This document shows, piece after piece, positions 25,589-36,659 of a DNA stretch of 64,000 nt (position 1 is its first letter; each line of letters starts with the position of its first letter). Position numbers and translations under genes: made by a program. The DNA is from Apoderus coryli (taxonomy: Eukaryota; Arthropoda; Insecta; Coleoptera; Attelabidae). The notes below the pieces were generated by a model. The model was given only the letters and a program-made list of their open reading frames with translations. It did no database searches and had not been told where the DNA came from. The stretch is from the NCBI GenBank assembly GCA_911728435.2, contig OU452199.1, positions 10,860,860-10,924,859 on the forward strand, read 5' to 3'.

Positions 25589-25850
25589 AGCCGTATCTGT
25601 ATGCTTTGACCCCGTGCCCAAAAACCAACAAGCGTACAAACAGAGGCACCCTCGAACTACAAGGTAAAAATCGCCCCATTATATGGTGTATGCCCTCTCA
25701 CACTCTATTGTCCTGCAATGAATAGGATCCTTCCAATAGGCATTGTTGGCCACAATAGACCGCGAAATAGCTCTACAATACATTGGATGTTTCCCTAATT
25801 AGGCAGATTATACCGCTTGGACGCCTCCCCCGTTGGTAGAAATACATTGA
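25589..25850. promoter_or_regulatory. Candidate intronic enhancer with SOX-type core cluster
   Basis: This block has much higher GC and complexity than the surrounding intron and no repeat-like ends. Four SOX-family cores (ATTGT/ACAAT) lie within 74 bases: 25707-25711, 25742-25746, 25753-25757 and 25775-25779. There are also CCAATAGG, GGATCC and CGCGAAAT words. Introns of developmental transcription-factor genes commonly harbour such enhancers. The assignment is inference from composition and motif density, without conservation data. Confidence 0.3.
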
Positions 25851-26523
25851 TTTCGATATAATACACACACACACATGGGGTTATGTTATACATTACATGC
25901 ATTTATTATACAATGCTGTTGGAACATCAAATGGTTGTTTTACATTTTAATGACAGTTTTAATGTAAATATTGAATATAATGTGAGAAATTTTTAAGATG
26001 TAAAGAATAAAGAGGGTTGTTATTGTATATTTTTTGTTGTTAAGAATTTCTCTTTAAAATTCATATAAGCGTTGCAATTATCCGCATAAGACAATTTTAT
26101 TATAATCTTAGACCCTCGTATAAAGCACTGACACAATTCCCATTCGATCATGTCGAAAATTCATTTGGTGCGTGGATTGAAGTCATTAATAAAACCTTGA
26201 GTGGAATTGCCAATTTCTTAAATCAATCAACATTAATTTTTGAAGACATATATTTTTATTGCATATTCTTCGCTGATTACCATCACGAGTGCAAATTTCA
26301 AAAAGGAATTCTTACCAACAGTGTTTCATGGAAACATAGAATTGTATATTTACAACATCTAGAGAGTCATCCTTTAACGCGAATCAATAATCTGCCATCT
26401 TACCATCCGTATCTCAAGTAAGCAAATCAAAAGGATCTAGGCTGTCGCAATAAAGGATTGCTATACGTTTAATACTTATAATAGCTATTTTGACTGTAAT
26501 AATTTCCCTAATAATAAATAAAG

Positions 26524-26790
26524 GTTTGTTCATCGTTAGGTGATTTTAAAGATTTTTGAGGATTTTGATTTTTATCGTATTTTGGGTTTAAAAGTTTAGA
26601 GCAGTGAATTTTTGAATCTGGTTTGTGATAAAAATTAATTTTTCTTGAGTAATGAGACGTTTGTTTATTATTAGGTGGTTTTATAGAAATATTTCGGGGG
26701 CGGTTAAACGTTTGTGACACATTTTGGTGAGAAATTCAGAGCAGTAAATTTTTGAATCTTGTCTGTGACACATTTTACAAATATCTGGGA
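26524..26790. repeat. Diverged tandem duplication, about 135-bp unit
   Basis: Unit 1 starts at 26524 (GTTTGTTCATCGTTAGGTG) and unit 2 at 26659 (GTTTGTTTATTATTAGGTGG). The units share AGAGCAGTGAATTTTTGAAT (unit 1) and AGAGCAGTAAATTTTTGAAT (unit 2), followed by CTGGTTTGTGA or CTTGTCTGTGA. Within unit 2 the word TGTGACACATTTT occurs twice. The duplication may be a two-copy remnant of satellite DNA. The open frame on the minus strand here (26720-26508) is an artefact of the repeat. Confidence 0.7.
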
Positions 26791-28270
26791 TCCAATACAG
26801 AACTATATTTTTAACGAATTCTTTTTTAGATACAATATCATGCTTATCTCCAACATTCTCGTTATATCATTGGTATAATATATTGAAATTTAAACAAATC
26901 TCCGTTTTATTTATTCACAAACTTTTTATTTAAATATGAATACAATTTAATTTTAATCACAAAAGTAGCATTATTTCATATTATATTGTTATTATTATTT
27001 TAAATTTGTCTAGAACATTTATAAACATATTTTATGTTTTCGATGAGAGATAAACAAATTTTAAATGTATTATGTGGATGATATTCCATATCTTACCAAT
27101 AATATTGAAATTTTGAATATACTATCTCTATCGTAGCTTGTAACAATTTGCATATCTTTCATGTGGAATAAGTGTTTCAACAATAAATACTGCTAGGTAC
27201 AACTACTTTATAGTTATATTATTATAGTTAAATTTTTAACAATTGTTATACGCTTCACAAATAAACCTAGGTGACGAAAACAAACATTTATTGAAGTAAT
27301 CGGGAATTCTAAAGTAATCAATCCATTATGAAGAGGAGCAGGATATATCCGGAAATTATCAGTTAATACTTTAATACATTACATTAATACCTAGTTCATT
27401 TTATCGCGCGTTCCTTTTACAAGGGTAATATTTTACAACCTGTAAGTTAGTGGGTAGTTAACTTTTTTATACATAAAATGCGTACAACAGAATCAAAAGT
27501 GAATTATAATTTGTATTATTTTAGGTACAGAGTTTATATCTTCTTCTGCCATCTGACCTAAAACTGATTAATTCTTAAAAACAAAAATCACTTAATAATT
27601 TACCTCTTTTTCGAGTATATTTAGTAAAGCACGCCTCCTAATAATATTATTGTGTAATCTATAGTGAAACTTTGTTAAAATTTTGATAGAGTAGATTGAT
27701 TGCTACCAATTTACCACCCTGTTTACGAAACCTAAACTCTGTCAGTCAATGATCTTCCGCACGGAGTCCTGATGAGCGTTAACAGCTATTTGATTGATGT
27801 CGGTGGGCCGCCTTTCAAACTGGTGCCTCGGGCCCTCTAGACTACAACAAATATCCACTATTAATTACATCTTTTGTTGTTTCTTTTTTCATAGTATCGG
27901 GATACTGTAACATCATTTAATAGACCTAAAATTAATGAATAAATATTTTAGATTAAAGGTTTTGTTTAAAGTTCTGATACAAAAAGCGTGAGAAATTTGG
28001 CTCTTATTCTTGGGAAGTATTGAATGCTATACCTGTTAGTTGATACAGTTTTTTAAATTATACTGTCTATTAGATACTCTGCTTTATTCAACATAGATGT
28101 CAAATAAAATGGAAACAATTGCATTAAGGACTTTACAGACATTGGAAGTAATGCTTAATATTTGGAAGCATATTAAAATAAATAAATTCATCTATATTGG
28201 GCCATTGAGTTTATTCTATTTTTTTGTCGAAAGGATTTCCTATATTTTCATAAGCATTCAAATTTCGTAC
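26791..28270. other. Intronic DNA, nothing recognised
   Basis: The stretch is AT-rich except around 27720-27850, which contains mixed-composition sequence (GATGTCGGTGGGCCGCC and GCCTCGGGCCCTCTAG). That patch includes CTGATGAG and CGAAAC words but does not fold as a hammerhead ribozyme. No repeat boundary or coding frame is supported. Confidence 0.45.
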
Positions 28271-28651
28271 TGTAACGAACAAGAAAATGTACACCTGTTG
28301 GCAACACCGCTACACGTCTCGAGCTAGTTGTGTCGTTGTGTCGACCGCCATGAATCTAGAATGGACATACGTGCGCCAGAAGGTTCAAATAGGTACTCTC
28401 TGGAAGGGTTCGAGAAAGAGGGCAAATCATATATAAAGCCAACGTAAAAGTCAGTTATGCAGAAAATCAGTCAATATGGAGCGAACAGTGTTGTGACATA
28501 TAAATAGTTAAAATAAATAGTGAAAATAAATATAATCCTATTATTTCGTTAATGTTATTAGTTTGTATAAGTGTTTATTCTAAGTGTAAATAAATGAGTT
28601 TTAATTAAAGCTCGTTATTATTTCACTTAACGAACCACGAAAAACGTTACA
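28271..28651 (+). mobile_element. Probable solo LTR of a gypsy-like retrotransposon
   Basis: The 381-bp unit begins TGTAACG and ends CGTTACA, the short TG...CA inverted termini of LTRs. The flanks GTAC (28267-28270) and GTAT (28652-28655) agree in three of four bases, as expected of a 4-bp target duplication with one change. Inside are CATATATAAAGCC (28428), which serves as a TATA box, CAGTCAATATG-like sequence about 30 bp further on near a likely start site, and AATAAA/TTAAAG signals downstream. These are the U3-R-U5 elements of a retrotransposon promoter. The unit is richer in GC than its surroundings. No second LTR, primer-binding site or gag-pol sequence is adjacent, so the internal part was lost by LTR-LTR recombination. 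Confidence 0.7.
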
Positions 28652-29229
28652 GTATAGTTTTATTTTTCAAGAATATTGAAGACATACAAGAGAGAATGAA
28701 GTTATACAGCAGTCCATATTAAGAAAAATTGCATAATCTGCTTGCGGGCCTCTAGCATGTGAAGGTTATTATTGTGTAGGAATTAAAACAAAATGTGTAT
28801 TTGTTTTATTATGCAATATATTATTTACTATTAGGTTATAAGTCATCAAAATTATTAAAATTTTTATACAATATTATTGACTCTAATGTTGCTGATTTTT
28901 GGACACACATAGAATTTTCTACTTAGTAGCTAATCATTGTAGACGGCTAAATAACGTTTTACAAAATGTTATAACGTATCAACAAATTCAAATATCTTAT
29001 CTTATCGCCTTATTTTAGATAAATATCTTGGATGCGTCAGCTTGAGTGTTCATGTACATTTTCATTTCATTTTAGTTTTGTAACACTTATGATCTAACTT
29101 CTTTATGAAGTTAAGTATATTATACAATATGTATATTATTTTATTTTAAGTTACTTTCTTTTTTTTATATATTAGCATCTTTAGTTTTAATTAATTGATA
29201 ATTATTTAATATTATTAAATTAATTGTTT
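28652..29229. other. Non-coding intronic DNA
   Basis: No gene or repeat boundary is recognised in this AT-rich stretch. Confidence 0.45.
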
Positions 29230-29300
29230 TTTTTTTTATTTTCCTGTAACTGGGTTTATCCTGTTGGAAATAAAAGCTTATTATTATTATGATTATTACC
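29230..29300 (+). repeat. LINE 3' tail with TTA microsatellite
   Basis: TGTAACTGGGTTTATCCTGT followed by TGGAAATAAAAGCTTATTATTATTATG is the usual end of an insect non-LTR retrotransposon: an AATAAA signal directly followed by a short TTA repeat. No coding part of the element is visible upstream, so the copy is 5'-truncated. Confidence 0.5.
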
Positions 29301-29354
29301 TTTTGTATAGAAAGGATTAAATTAATAATGAATATTTAGACAAATAATGATAGT

Positions 29355-29462
29355 CAGGCTTTAATGACCTTGTTTGGATTAATTAAGAGAGATCCAACAT
29401 CATGGACCTTGAAGCTTTTGCCTGCCGCAAGTGGCGAGAATCATTAAAGACACTAAATTTCT
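29355..29462. promoter_or_regulatory. Candidate conserved non-coding block
   Basis: This is a 108-bp patch of balanced composition in AT-rich intron. It contains TGACCTTG (29364-29371) and GGACCTTGA (29404-29412), two nuclear-receptor-type half sites in the same orientation 40 bp apart, and a TAATTAA homeodomain-type core between them. No repeat ends or coding frame explain it. Enhancer function is inferred only. Confidence 0.25.
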
Positions 29463-30454
29463 GACGATATTGCAAAATTCTCTGGAAGATCTAATTGCAC
29501 ACTAATGCCAATTACAGAAATCTACGTTTAAATTTCAATAAATACAACTACTTCTAGTAATATTTTCCATTTTTTTTTGCCATTAACTTTTGGAGATATT
29601 CCTATTTTTATATGATTTTTTTTTTCAATTCAAAATGGAATAAATATACCTACTTATAATGTGGAGGGCTGTCAAAAGATTCGGTTGTACGTTGTTTTCA
29701 GTTCAACGAAGGTATATAAATATATATTGTCATAGTATCTTGGTTTATATCGAGAACCTTAATGTCTCTGGAATCCACAATGATTATAGAAATACAACAA
29801 AAAAGTTAGATCCTGGCAGAAAATAAGCGAGGTTATGAACTCCCATTTAGTAGAAATTAAGAAGAAAATTGAATCACAATTGAGCTCACTCAGGCAAGAA
29901 AGGTAGATACCAGAATATACTGTAACGACTGGCCTCGAGAAATATTCACGATATATTACTTTTAGCTTTGTTATTGCAGAAAATTTTCTTTATTGCAAAT
30001 AAAAACTGTTTATTAAATATTACCGTGTAAGTTTTCTAACGAATAAACGCCTGCCAAATGCTTTTGAATTAAAAACAAATTTTAGCATGAAAAACAACTA
30101 TCCGTGCTGCATATTTTGTTCTAACCAGAAACTTATAATTATAAAAAACGATTTGACTAATGGTAGTTTATGTGTTTGTTATTAAATATTATTTCTTCTA
30201 CTCTTACAGTAAGTTACCTGTTGTTTACTATTAACTGAAGCTCTTGTAATTTTCTATTTTTACTTCGTTCTTCCTTGGGAGTAAGAACTTACTAGATTAA
30301 ATATAAATCTATAAATCAAGAAAACATAAGTATATAATAAATAGTTTTTAAAAGCGATAGCTTTGATAGAGAAATCTCAGTTTGTAAAAATTGCCTATAT
30401 AAAGCATCAAAACTACAATTTGTTGGATAGAGGTTAGATGCGTATACGGTGCTT

Positions 30455-30640
30455 TCCTTTTACAACTTGCCACCCAAAACCACTCGTTATCTGAAGTACA
30501 CACGACTTTCGACAAAAACACGTCGATTTTGGTTTTGAGGGCGAACTTCAAAACCATTGTTGGTTGTATTTTGTGTTCCACCCCTTGACCCACAGTCACC
30601 CTAATTTTATAATTTCAAATGTCATCCCCTGTCTTGTGAC
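30455..30640 (+). repeat. Dispersed repeat, copy 1 (transposon terminal region)
   Basis: The sequence from ACAACTTGCCACCCA through AACACGTCGATTTTGG and TTTATAATTTCAAATGTCAT recurs in inverted orientation at 56020-56172. It also resembles the arrangement of the 343-bp inverted repeat of the intact mariner at 58880 (ACACGTCGATTTTG, then TTTTGAGGG, then an ACCCC-rich part, then CCCTAA..TTTAAAT). It is therefore likely the eroded terminal region of a related long-TIR mariner. The 83-codon minus-strand open frame over it is not a gene. Confidence 0.6.
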
Positions 30641-31439
30641 ACATCATTTTAAGCAGCTTAAAAAGTTCTATTCGAATACGATCTATTTCTGATATAAAGG
30701 CCTATTTTCAAATTCTTCATATTCCCGAGGCTCGAGTTATTCTAATTTTGAGTTTATGAATGTCTCCTGGCTGATTTTAATAAACTTCCGTTTATAAGTA
30801 GGTAGAATTCCAGTGGCGTTAAATCTGGCGCACTATCGAGGTTAGTGGCGCCTTTGATCCCCCAGTTTTTATTCCACTGGTCAATATATATTTTTTTACT
30901 TTCTGTAAATTCCCTCTTCATTTTATGAAGCTAAAGTCAACGATTTTGCAGAAATTTGCTTTTAAACAAGTCTGCAAGTACGTAATGTATTAGGTTATGA
31001 TCTCTTTTTCAATATTCGTTGGTTATGATTTATTGTGTATTTTTTTTTCTTCTGTTTCATCTATGATTTCGCACACTAATGATTTCATATAGCTCCAAGT
31101 AGGTATGGACCATTGTTTAAAAAAAATCTGCAAAACCGTTGACTTAAAGTTAATAAAAGGTTATTAGTTTTTAACTGAAGATGTGCAGGAACATTACGCA
31201 GCAAGTAAAAAAATATATATTTTGCTCAGCTTACCGCACCGATTAATGTTTTTAGAGTATTATTTTTCATGTTTAAAAATAATATTAATTACCAAATTTG
31301 AAAGGAATGTTTAAAGGCATTTTTGAATTATGGCAAATTTTCATTTTTAAATTTAAACATTCTACGCAACTAAACACTATGGGTTTAGGTATCTTGTCGC
31401 TATATATAAAAATTCGTCAATTATCGAGAGCTTTCCGTG

Positions 31440-31485
31440 CTATAGCGTTGTCGGTTGAATATAGAAACACCCTGTATAAAGATAG
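31440..31485. mobile_element. Isolated mariner-type terminus
   Basis: GAAACACCCTGTATAAA has the form of the right end of a TA-flanked Tc1/mariner element (ACACCCTG then TA). No matching left end was located within the preceding kilobase, so only a terminal fragment can be claimed. An unrelated MITE with CAGGGTGTTCC ends lies 300 bp downstream. Confidence 0.3.
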
Positions 31486-31789
31486 TGGACGATAATTATG
31501 AATAGTGCGCACACACGTTTACAGACATATCTCGTTAATTTGTTTAACTTAATAATTCTAATCAGACAATTCGTTATAATTGGATACATTATTCCCTTTT
31601 CAATCAATTCAAAATTATTTTTTAAATTGGCTTCCTGACAAAACGCGTGAAATTGTGGTCTGTCACGGTTGAAGGCACCTATTTTGTCTCAAACACTTCC
31701 CTATACATAACTTCAACTGTTTTTGATTATACATAATTTATTTTGAATTGTTTTGGTCCAAATATGGAATCCAAAACTATAATTATATA

Positions 31790-31966
31790 CAGGGTGTTCC
31801 ATTTCAAATAAGAAAGTTGGCAACAACTTCCGGTATAACCTGAAGTGACAAGACAAGACAGTGATATATTGGATTGATCTGAGTAAACATTTAAATTTTC
31901 ACATCAATAGTGTCATCAATGGTTTCCCCAAAATTTCTATGGTACTCTCAACCGTGAAACACCCGG
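31790..31966. mobile_element. Small TA-flanked MITE (177 bp)
   Basis: The left end CAGGGTGTTCCATTT and the right end (complement CCGGGTGTTTCACGG) are similar imperfect inverted repeats. TA lies directly outside both (31788-31789 and 31967-31968). The size and ends fit a non-autonomous Tc1/mariner derivative with no coding content. Confidence 0.5.
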
Positions 31967-32714
31967 TACACTCTTGCTTATCTTCTTAGTGCTTGTAAAG
32001 ATAGATGTTGGCGGCGGACAGATTAGTTAACCGGGGGTTATTAATGACCATGTTTAACCTTCGCAACCCCACCTTGTATAACAACAATGGCTGCGATGTT
32101 TTAACACCGCATTTACAACCGATTTACCGGTGTTTCTCTTATGTGTGTGTGTGAGGTGAAGTAGTAGTATCTGTCTGTAGGTATGAAAGCTTAAAGCGCG
32201 CTTCTTGGATACTCAGATTGCCACTTTATGTTAGGTATAAAACTGTTATGGTACAGTACATACAGGTGGCGATAACATGATGGAAATGTCTTATCTTGTA
32301 CGAAATGCAGAAGCGGTTGAACAAGGTGATAGCGTTTTCAGTATTGGTGATATTTAAATAAAAATAAATTTTAATATAAAAAACGAGCGGCCATTGGCCA
32401 CTCGTAATACCTGTAAACGATAAAATATTAGTAATTATATATTCTAAAATTGACACGCTGGGTCCCTATTTCTATCATCAGATACGTTTATTAAACTTGC
32501 TTCTTGAGTTTTCTTACTAGACTCTTAATAAATTGCTTTTAAACCACCGTTTAATATAACGTTAAATGTTTACTCCTTAATCCGAATTTATTTTATGTTC
32601 CTGATTCCTACAAACCATGGCCTGAAATGCGAAATGTACCTCTACCACAGTTTAATATACAGTTACTTCACTTCGTGTCGGAACGTTTTATCTCTCTGTC
32701 TTCAAAGCAATTCG

Positions 32715-32763
32715 CCGCTACTATAGTTATAGTATAGTATCTTATAGTATAACATAGTAGCGG
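32715..32763. repeat. 49-bp hairpin with CCGCTACTAT arms
   Basis: CCGCTACTATAGTTATA and TATAACATAGTAGCGG pair as a stem of about 16 bp with one bulged A, enclosing an AT loop made of TATAGTAT repeats. A GGGCCC palindrome follows directly. The surroundings (32690-32880) are less AT-rich than the intron average. It could be the tip of a foldback element; no small-RNA class is recognised. Confidence 0.65.
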
Positions 32764-35557
32764 GCCCGAATGTGGCTGGGATTGCGACGAGTCGATGCCG
32801 TTTTTAGCGTCTACTGACCCTTCTTATCTATAGTTATTATTCTATGCCTCTACTACTGGCTGCTACGTATCGGTTTTTTATTTTTTAACTGTCTTTGAAT
32901 AACTTTTATTTAATTTTTGGAGGTTATATTGAGACCTGTATTATTTAGAAAAAAACTGATATCTCCCTACATATTATGTGAATTTCGAATTCACTTAGTG
33001 AAAATATTTTATTGACAACCATAATTTTCATATTTTTCCGAGTAGTTTGCATTTATATCCTCATCGGTTACCTATAACCATTTCGCCACTCGAGGGTGGT
33101 AAACAATTTTTGTTATAGAAAAAAATAGATCATACTTTGTTTCGGAAAACGAAATCAAAATAATATCAGAGGCAAATATTTGGTAATGATATTAGTAAAT
33201 CGGTATATGGAAGGTTTTTTTGAACAAATGTGCATACTTTTATTTTCATTTTTACCTAAATTGGTTTCAGGACTTATTTTTAGTAAGAAATGATTTTATT
33301 ATTTTTATTTTTAAATATAAAAATTGCTTTATTTTGAGTTCCCGCCCCGTTGAACAACAAACATCACGGCTAGATGCGCATTTGAATGTTGCTGTAAGTT
33401 ATATATTTAATTTACAATTTGCATCTTCTCATTTAAAACTATAAAAAATGTTTTGAAGGTAATGTGTTGCTTCTTTAATGAATAAACCTTTATAATCTCG
33501 TCAAGAAATATAATAACTATTTTTTTTAAACTCACATATACTGGAACTAAATGCATATAATTTAAAGGCAACTGATTTATTAACAAGAAGAATATTACTA
33601 ATTTTATATTATTTTACAAAACGGCGTAAGCGCCATAACAAAAAAAAATATTAAGAGCCCTTTGTTGTTTCATTAATTTTATGTATTTCTTCACCATACA
33701 TAAGTGTTTTATTCATATTTTGTTGTATTTTTATAGCTATTTCGTCGTTGTTTAACATACTGCAGCTATATTTCTATTATAAAAGTTGTAATTAGAATGG
33801 TAGTCATAAAAATTTATGTCAATAGTCTTATAAAAAAATAAGTGTATAAGTAATCGACTTTCATTTACGATTTCTCTTTTAATCTAAATTAAAATTTGAC
33901 AATATTAGAATAGTGATATAGAAAATTATTGATATAAATTAAAGCGAACCCTTGTCACGAAATAAAGAGTTGTAACGATCATTTCCGAATGACGAAGCGT
34001 ATAACAGTTTCACTATCGACCATTTTTCATGACAGTTCCCTAATGCAGTGATACAATTTTTAAAAAACAATTCGTCAGGCTTCTCAAAATGTTTACCTAA
34101 AAACCACTTGTTAAGTTTAAGGAAAAAATGATAATTGACTGGGGTTAATTCTGTTGAATATGACGAAAATTACAGTCAATAACGCTTTCGATGTTTGATA
34201 TTTATAAAAATAAAACTATTAAGTGGCATATATTATTTAAAAGGAAAAATAATATCAAATTTAAATGGGTAAATAAATCAGGGTGGTTCAATTAAAAAAA
34301 AAAACATGATTGGTTCACATTTTGAAACTGAGACCAAATTAAAGAATTAAACTTATATCAAACTTTATTTACATATTTCCAATATATGTTATAGTTTCCG
34401 AGATATGAGAGGGACCCAAAGAGGAAGAAAACTACATGTGTTACCCAAAGTATGATTAGGGCATCGTGAGTTTCACGAAACAGTATCAACGTGTCTGGAA
34501 AACCGCATGCCGCTAACTTTCACAATAACTGATATTACAGAAAAATTTTTATTCTGTATTCTTTGTCCGTACAACTCGTGTGGAATGTCACTCTATATTC
34601 GTAGAACTTATTTATGTATAAATATGTTAGTGTTGGGTGATATATTATGCTTTTTGTAATTTTTTACACAAGTTTAATTTCTCTATATACAAATTTTAAT
34701 TCTTTTTACCTGCGGGTATTTCTAAAAGAGCAAAAACATTTCTTGGCACTTTTAACTTCACTACCACTGAATTGTAATTGTAGAATTTTAATAAATAATT
34801 AATACATAACAGGCTAAAAGCTAATTTTAAAATGTTAATTAATGTTGCTGGTGCAGTGTAAACGCTAAAGGATATTTCTATATAAAAGACCACCATAAAA
34901 AAATTAAAATCTAAATAGCACGCCTATAATAACACTGGTTGGAATCCCATAAAAGTTGTAATTAATCATTAACTAGCAAAATATAAAACATAAGGTATAT
35001 TATTGTTATATAGCCATACATGAATGCACAGATGGCGGCAGGCTATGATTTGTAGCATTGCCATTTTTAAGCTTACCTTCTTTACTTAAAAGAAAACTTA
35101 CCACCGTTAAAATAAATATATTATGTCTAATTTATATTACCTATATATGTGTTCGTATTATTTTTACTACTCCACTCACGTGCTTTTTTTTAGGTATCGA
35201 TAATCAAAAAGTACTTGGGATCTTCCAATACATCACAGAAAGTCTTTAAATACAAGTTATCGTGTTCTTCAATACTTCAAATCATAGAGATTTTTTCCTC
35301 AACTAACCTAATCCTAATTTAATTTAAAGTACCTACCTAATCTAAAAAAAATCTCGTATGTTTTTACAGTATTACCATATAATGTTGTTTCAAATAAAAA
35401 ATGCCTCATAGGCGGCATAAAAATGACGTTATTTGTAAACGGCATTATACACTATAATATTTAATACGTAATTGAGTACAATGTGCTGCGTAATTTAAAC
35501 GTCATATAGACGTCGTATACAAAAACTGATTTTATGTTGTTGTCTCTTATGTTACAG
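32764..35557. other. 3' part of the long intron
   Basis: Other than the possible transposon end at 34264, nothing is recognised until the acceptor. The last 40 bases before the acceptor are T-rich (TTTTATGTTGTTGTCTCTTATGTTACAG read in parts), which provides a polypyrimidine tract. Confidence 0.45.
34264..34520. mobile_element. Possible DNA-transposon end (CAGGGTGGTTC)
   Basis: CAGGGTGGTTCAATT followed by a poly-A tract, then GTTTCCGAGATATGAGAGGG, resembles left terminal regions of mariner-related repeats, but no opposite terminus or TA pair was found. Low-confidence remnant without coding content. Confidence 0.25.
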
Positions 35558-35630
35558 TTGTATGAAATCAATGATGACCCGAAAAGAAAGGAATTTCTAG
35601 ACGATTTATTCTCATTCATGCAAAGGCGAG
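35558..35630 (+). CDS. retn: ARID-domain exon of a dead ringer/ARID3-type transcription factor
   Basis: The exon is bounded by TTATGTTACAG and GTAAGT and encodes 24 codons plus one base. It opens LYEINDDPKRKEF and closes LFSFMQRRG, with the glycine split across the next splice site. This is the first helix of the ARID (AT-rich interaction) domain in the ARID3 subfamily: fly dead ringer/retained and vertebrate ARID3A/BRIGHT have the nearly invariant DPKRKEFLDDLFSFMQ core. The arginine in QRRG replaces the usual lysine. The protein is a nuclear, sequence-specific DNA-binding regulator of development. The exon starts in phase 0, matching the exon at 10697, and ends in phase 1; the continuation (TPINRLP-like in the family) is not visible in the remaining 28 kb, so the next exon lies beyond the window. 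Subfamily identity is firm; orthology to retn itself is inferred. Confidence 0.92.
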
Positions 35631-36659
35631 GTAAGTCTATTTAATTATTTCAATTGTTTCAAACTTATAATCAAAAATATCATAATAATCAAGAAATGCA
35701 ATAAATGTAAAAAATAATTATGCTCAGTGTTTCGCAAAATTTTTGTTACTAAATAAAAGTTAAAACTAAATCTAGTATCTATGACTAATGTCCATAACGG
35801 AATATCATCCGCACTTAAACCCAATTTCTTAGAAACTCGGATTTCACCAATAAATGTTAAAATAAATAAACAGCAAATCTGCATGTAGTATTCATGTATA
35901 CCTGCACATTTTTATGCTTGAATAGGACGGGGGAGAAGATCTCAGTTTTATTTCGGTTTCTATTCGTTCCAACAATAGACGGTGCACGTCTTTTTTCATT
36001 TTATTTTGATAAATCGGTTTATTACTATTTGAAATATTCATTGTATTATTAGTAAGTCGTAAAAAGCTATTAAGTAAATGTCATTTTTGTTCAGGGTATT
36101 ATTTTGACCACCTGGGGTGTTGTAAATAGCTCTTCATAAAAAGTTTTGTATTTTATACTATCAAAATTAAATATCGGAATGTTAAAAAATGTTTAATATT
36201 TTCTAATAGTTAATTTAAACAAAAATTTAATTGAGCAAAATATAGTAAGCGTTTTAGACCCAAAATAAACTACTGTTCAAAATTATCGCACCACCACAAA
36301 TATTGATATTATATTTGTATTATTGTAATTATTAGTGAATATGAACCATGTCTAAATAAGGGTAACATAAATAAGGGTAATTAATTTATTCAATTTACAG
36401 CTTAAACATTTTAGCAACATTTCACGATAAGGTACAAAAAATTGAAAAGTGAAAAATATTTTAACTTCAACAAACGACAAACCCAATTAACAAAATGATG
36501 AACCCTAATAACGCGTAATACCTCCTCGAGCTCTTATAACCGCTTGCATTCGCCTAGGTAAACTTCTTATCAAGTCCTGAATGGTTTCATGCGGGATGTT
36601 TTCCCATCAGAATAGCATGCTCCTGTTCTTGCAGGTTGATTGGGGTAGGGTACATGACG

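Larger units (their letters stand above)
10775..35557 (+). other. 24,783-bp intron of the ARID3-type gene
   Basis: The proposed intron runs from donor GTGAGT (10775) to acceptor TTATGTTACAG (ending 35557). It holds transposon remnants (11808, 18430, 19952, 28271, 31790), LINE tails, candidate enhancers (25589, 29355) and much AT-rich DNA in which nothing is recognised. Long introns are usual for developmental transcription-factor genes of this kind. If the 10697 exon is not used, the acceptor would be joined to an exon further upstream, and the intron would be longer still. Confidence 0.45.

Noticed and set aside
27720..27850. Possible permuted hammerhead ribozyme (CGAAAC ... CTGATGAG with GTTAACAG/CTGTTTAC complementarity)
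   Set aside because: One helix nearly pairs, but two extra bases separate it from the core, and the other two helices and the cleavage triplet do not pair correctly. Chance is more likely.
30348..30599. Minus-strand 83-codon frame as a gene
   Set aside because: It coincides with a dispersed repeat that recurs at 56020-56172 and resembles a mariner terminal region.
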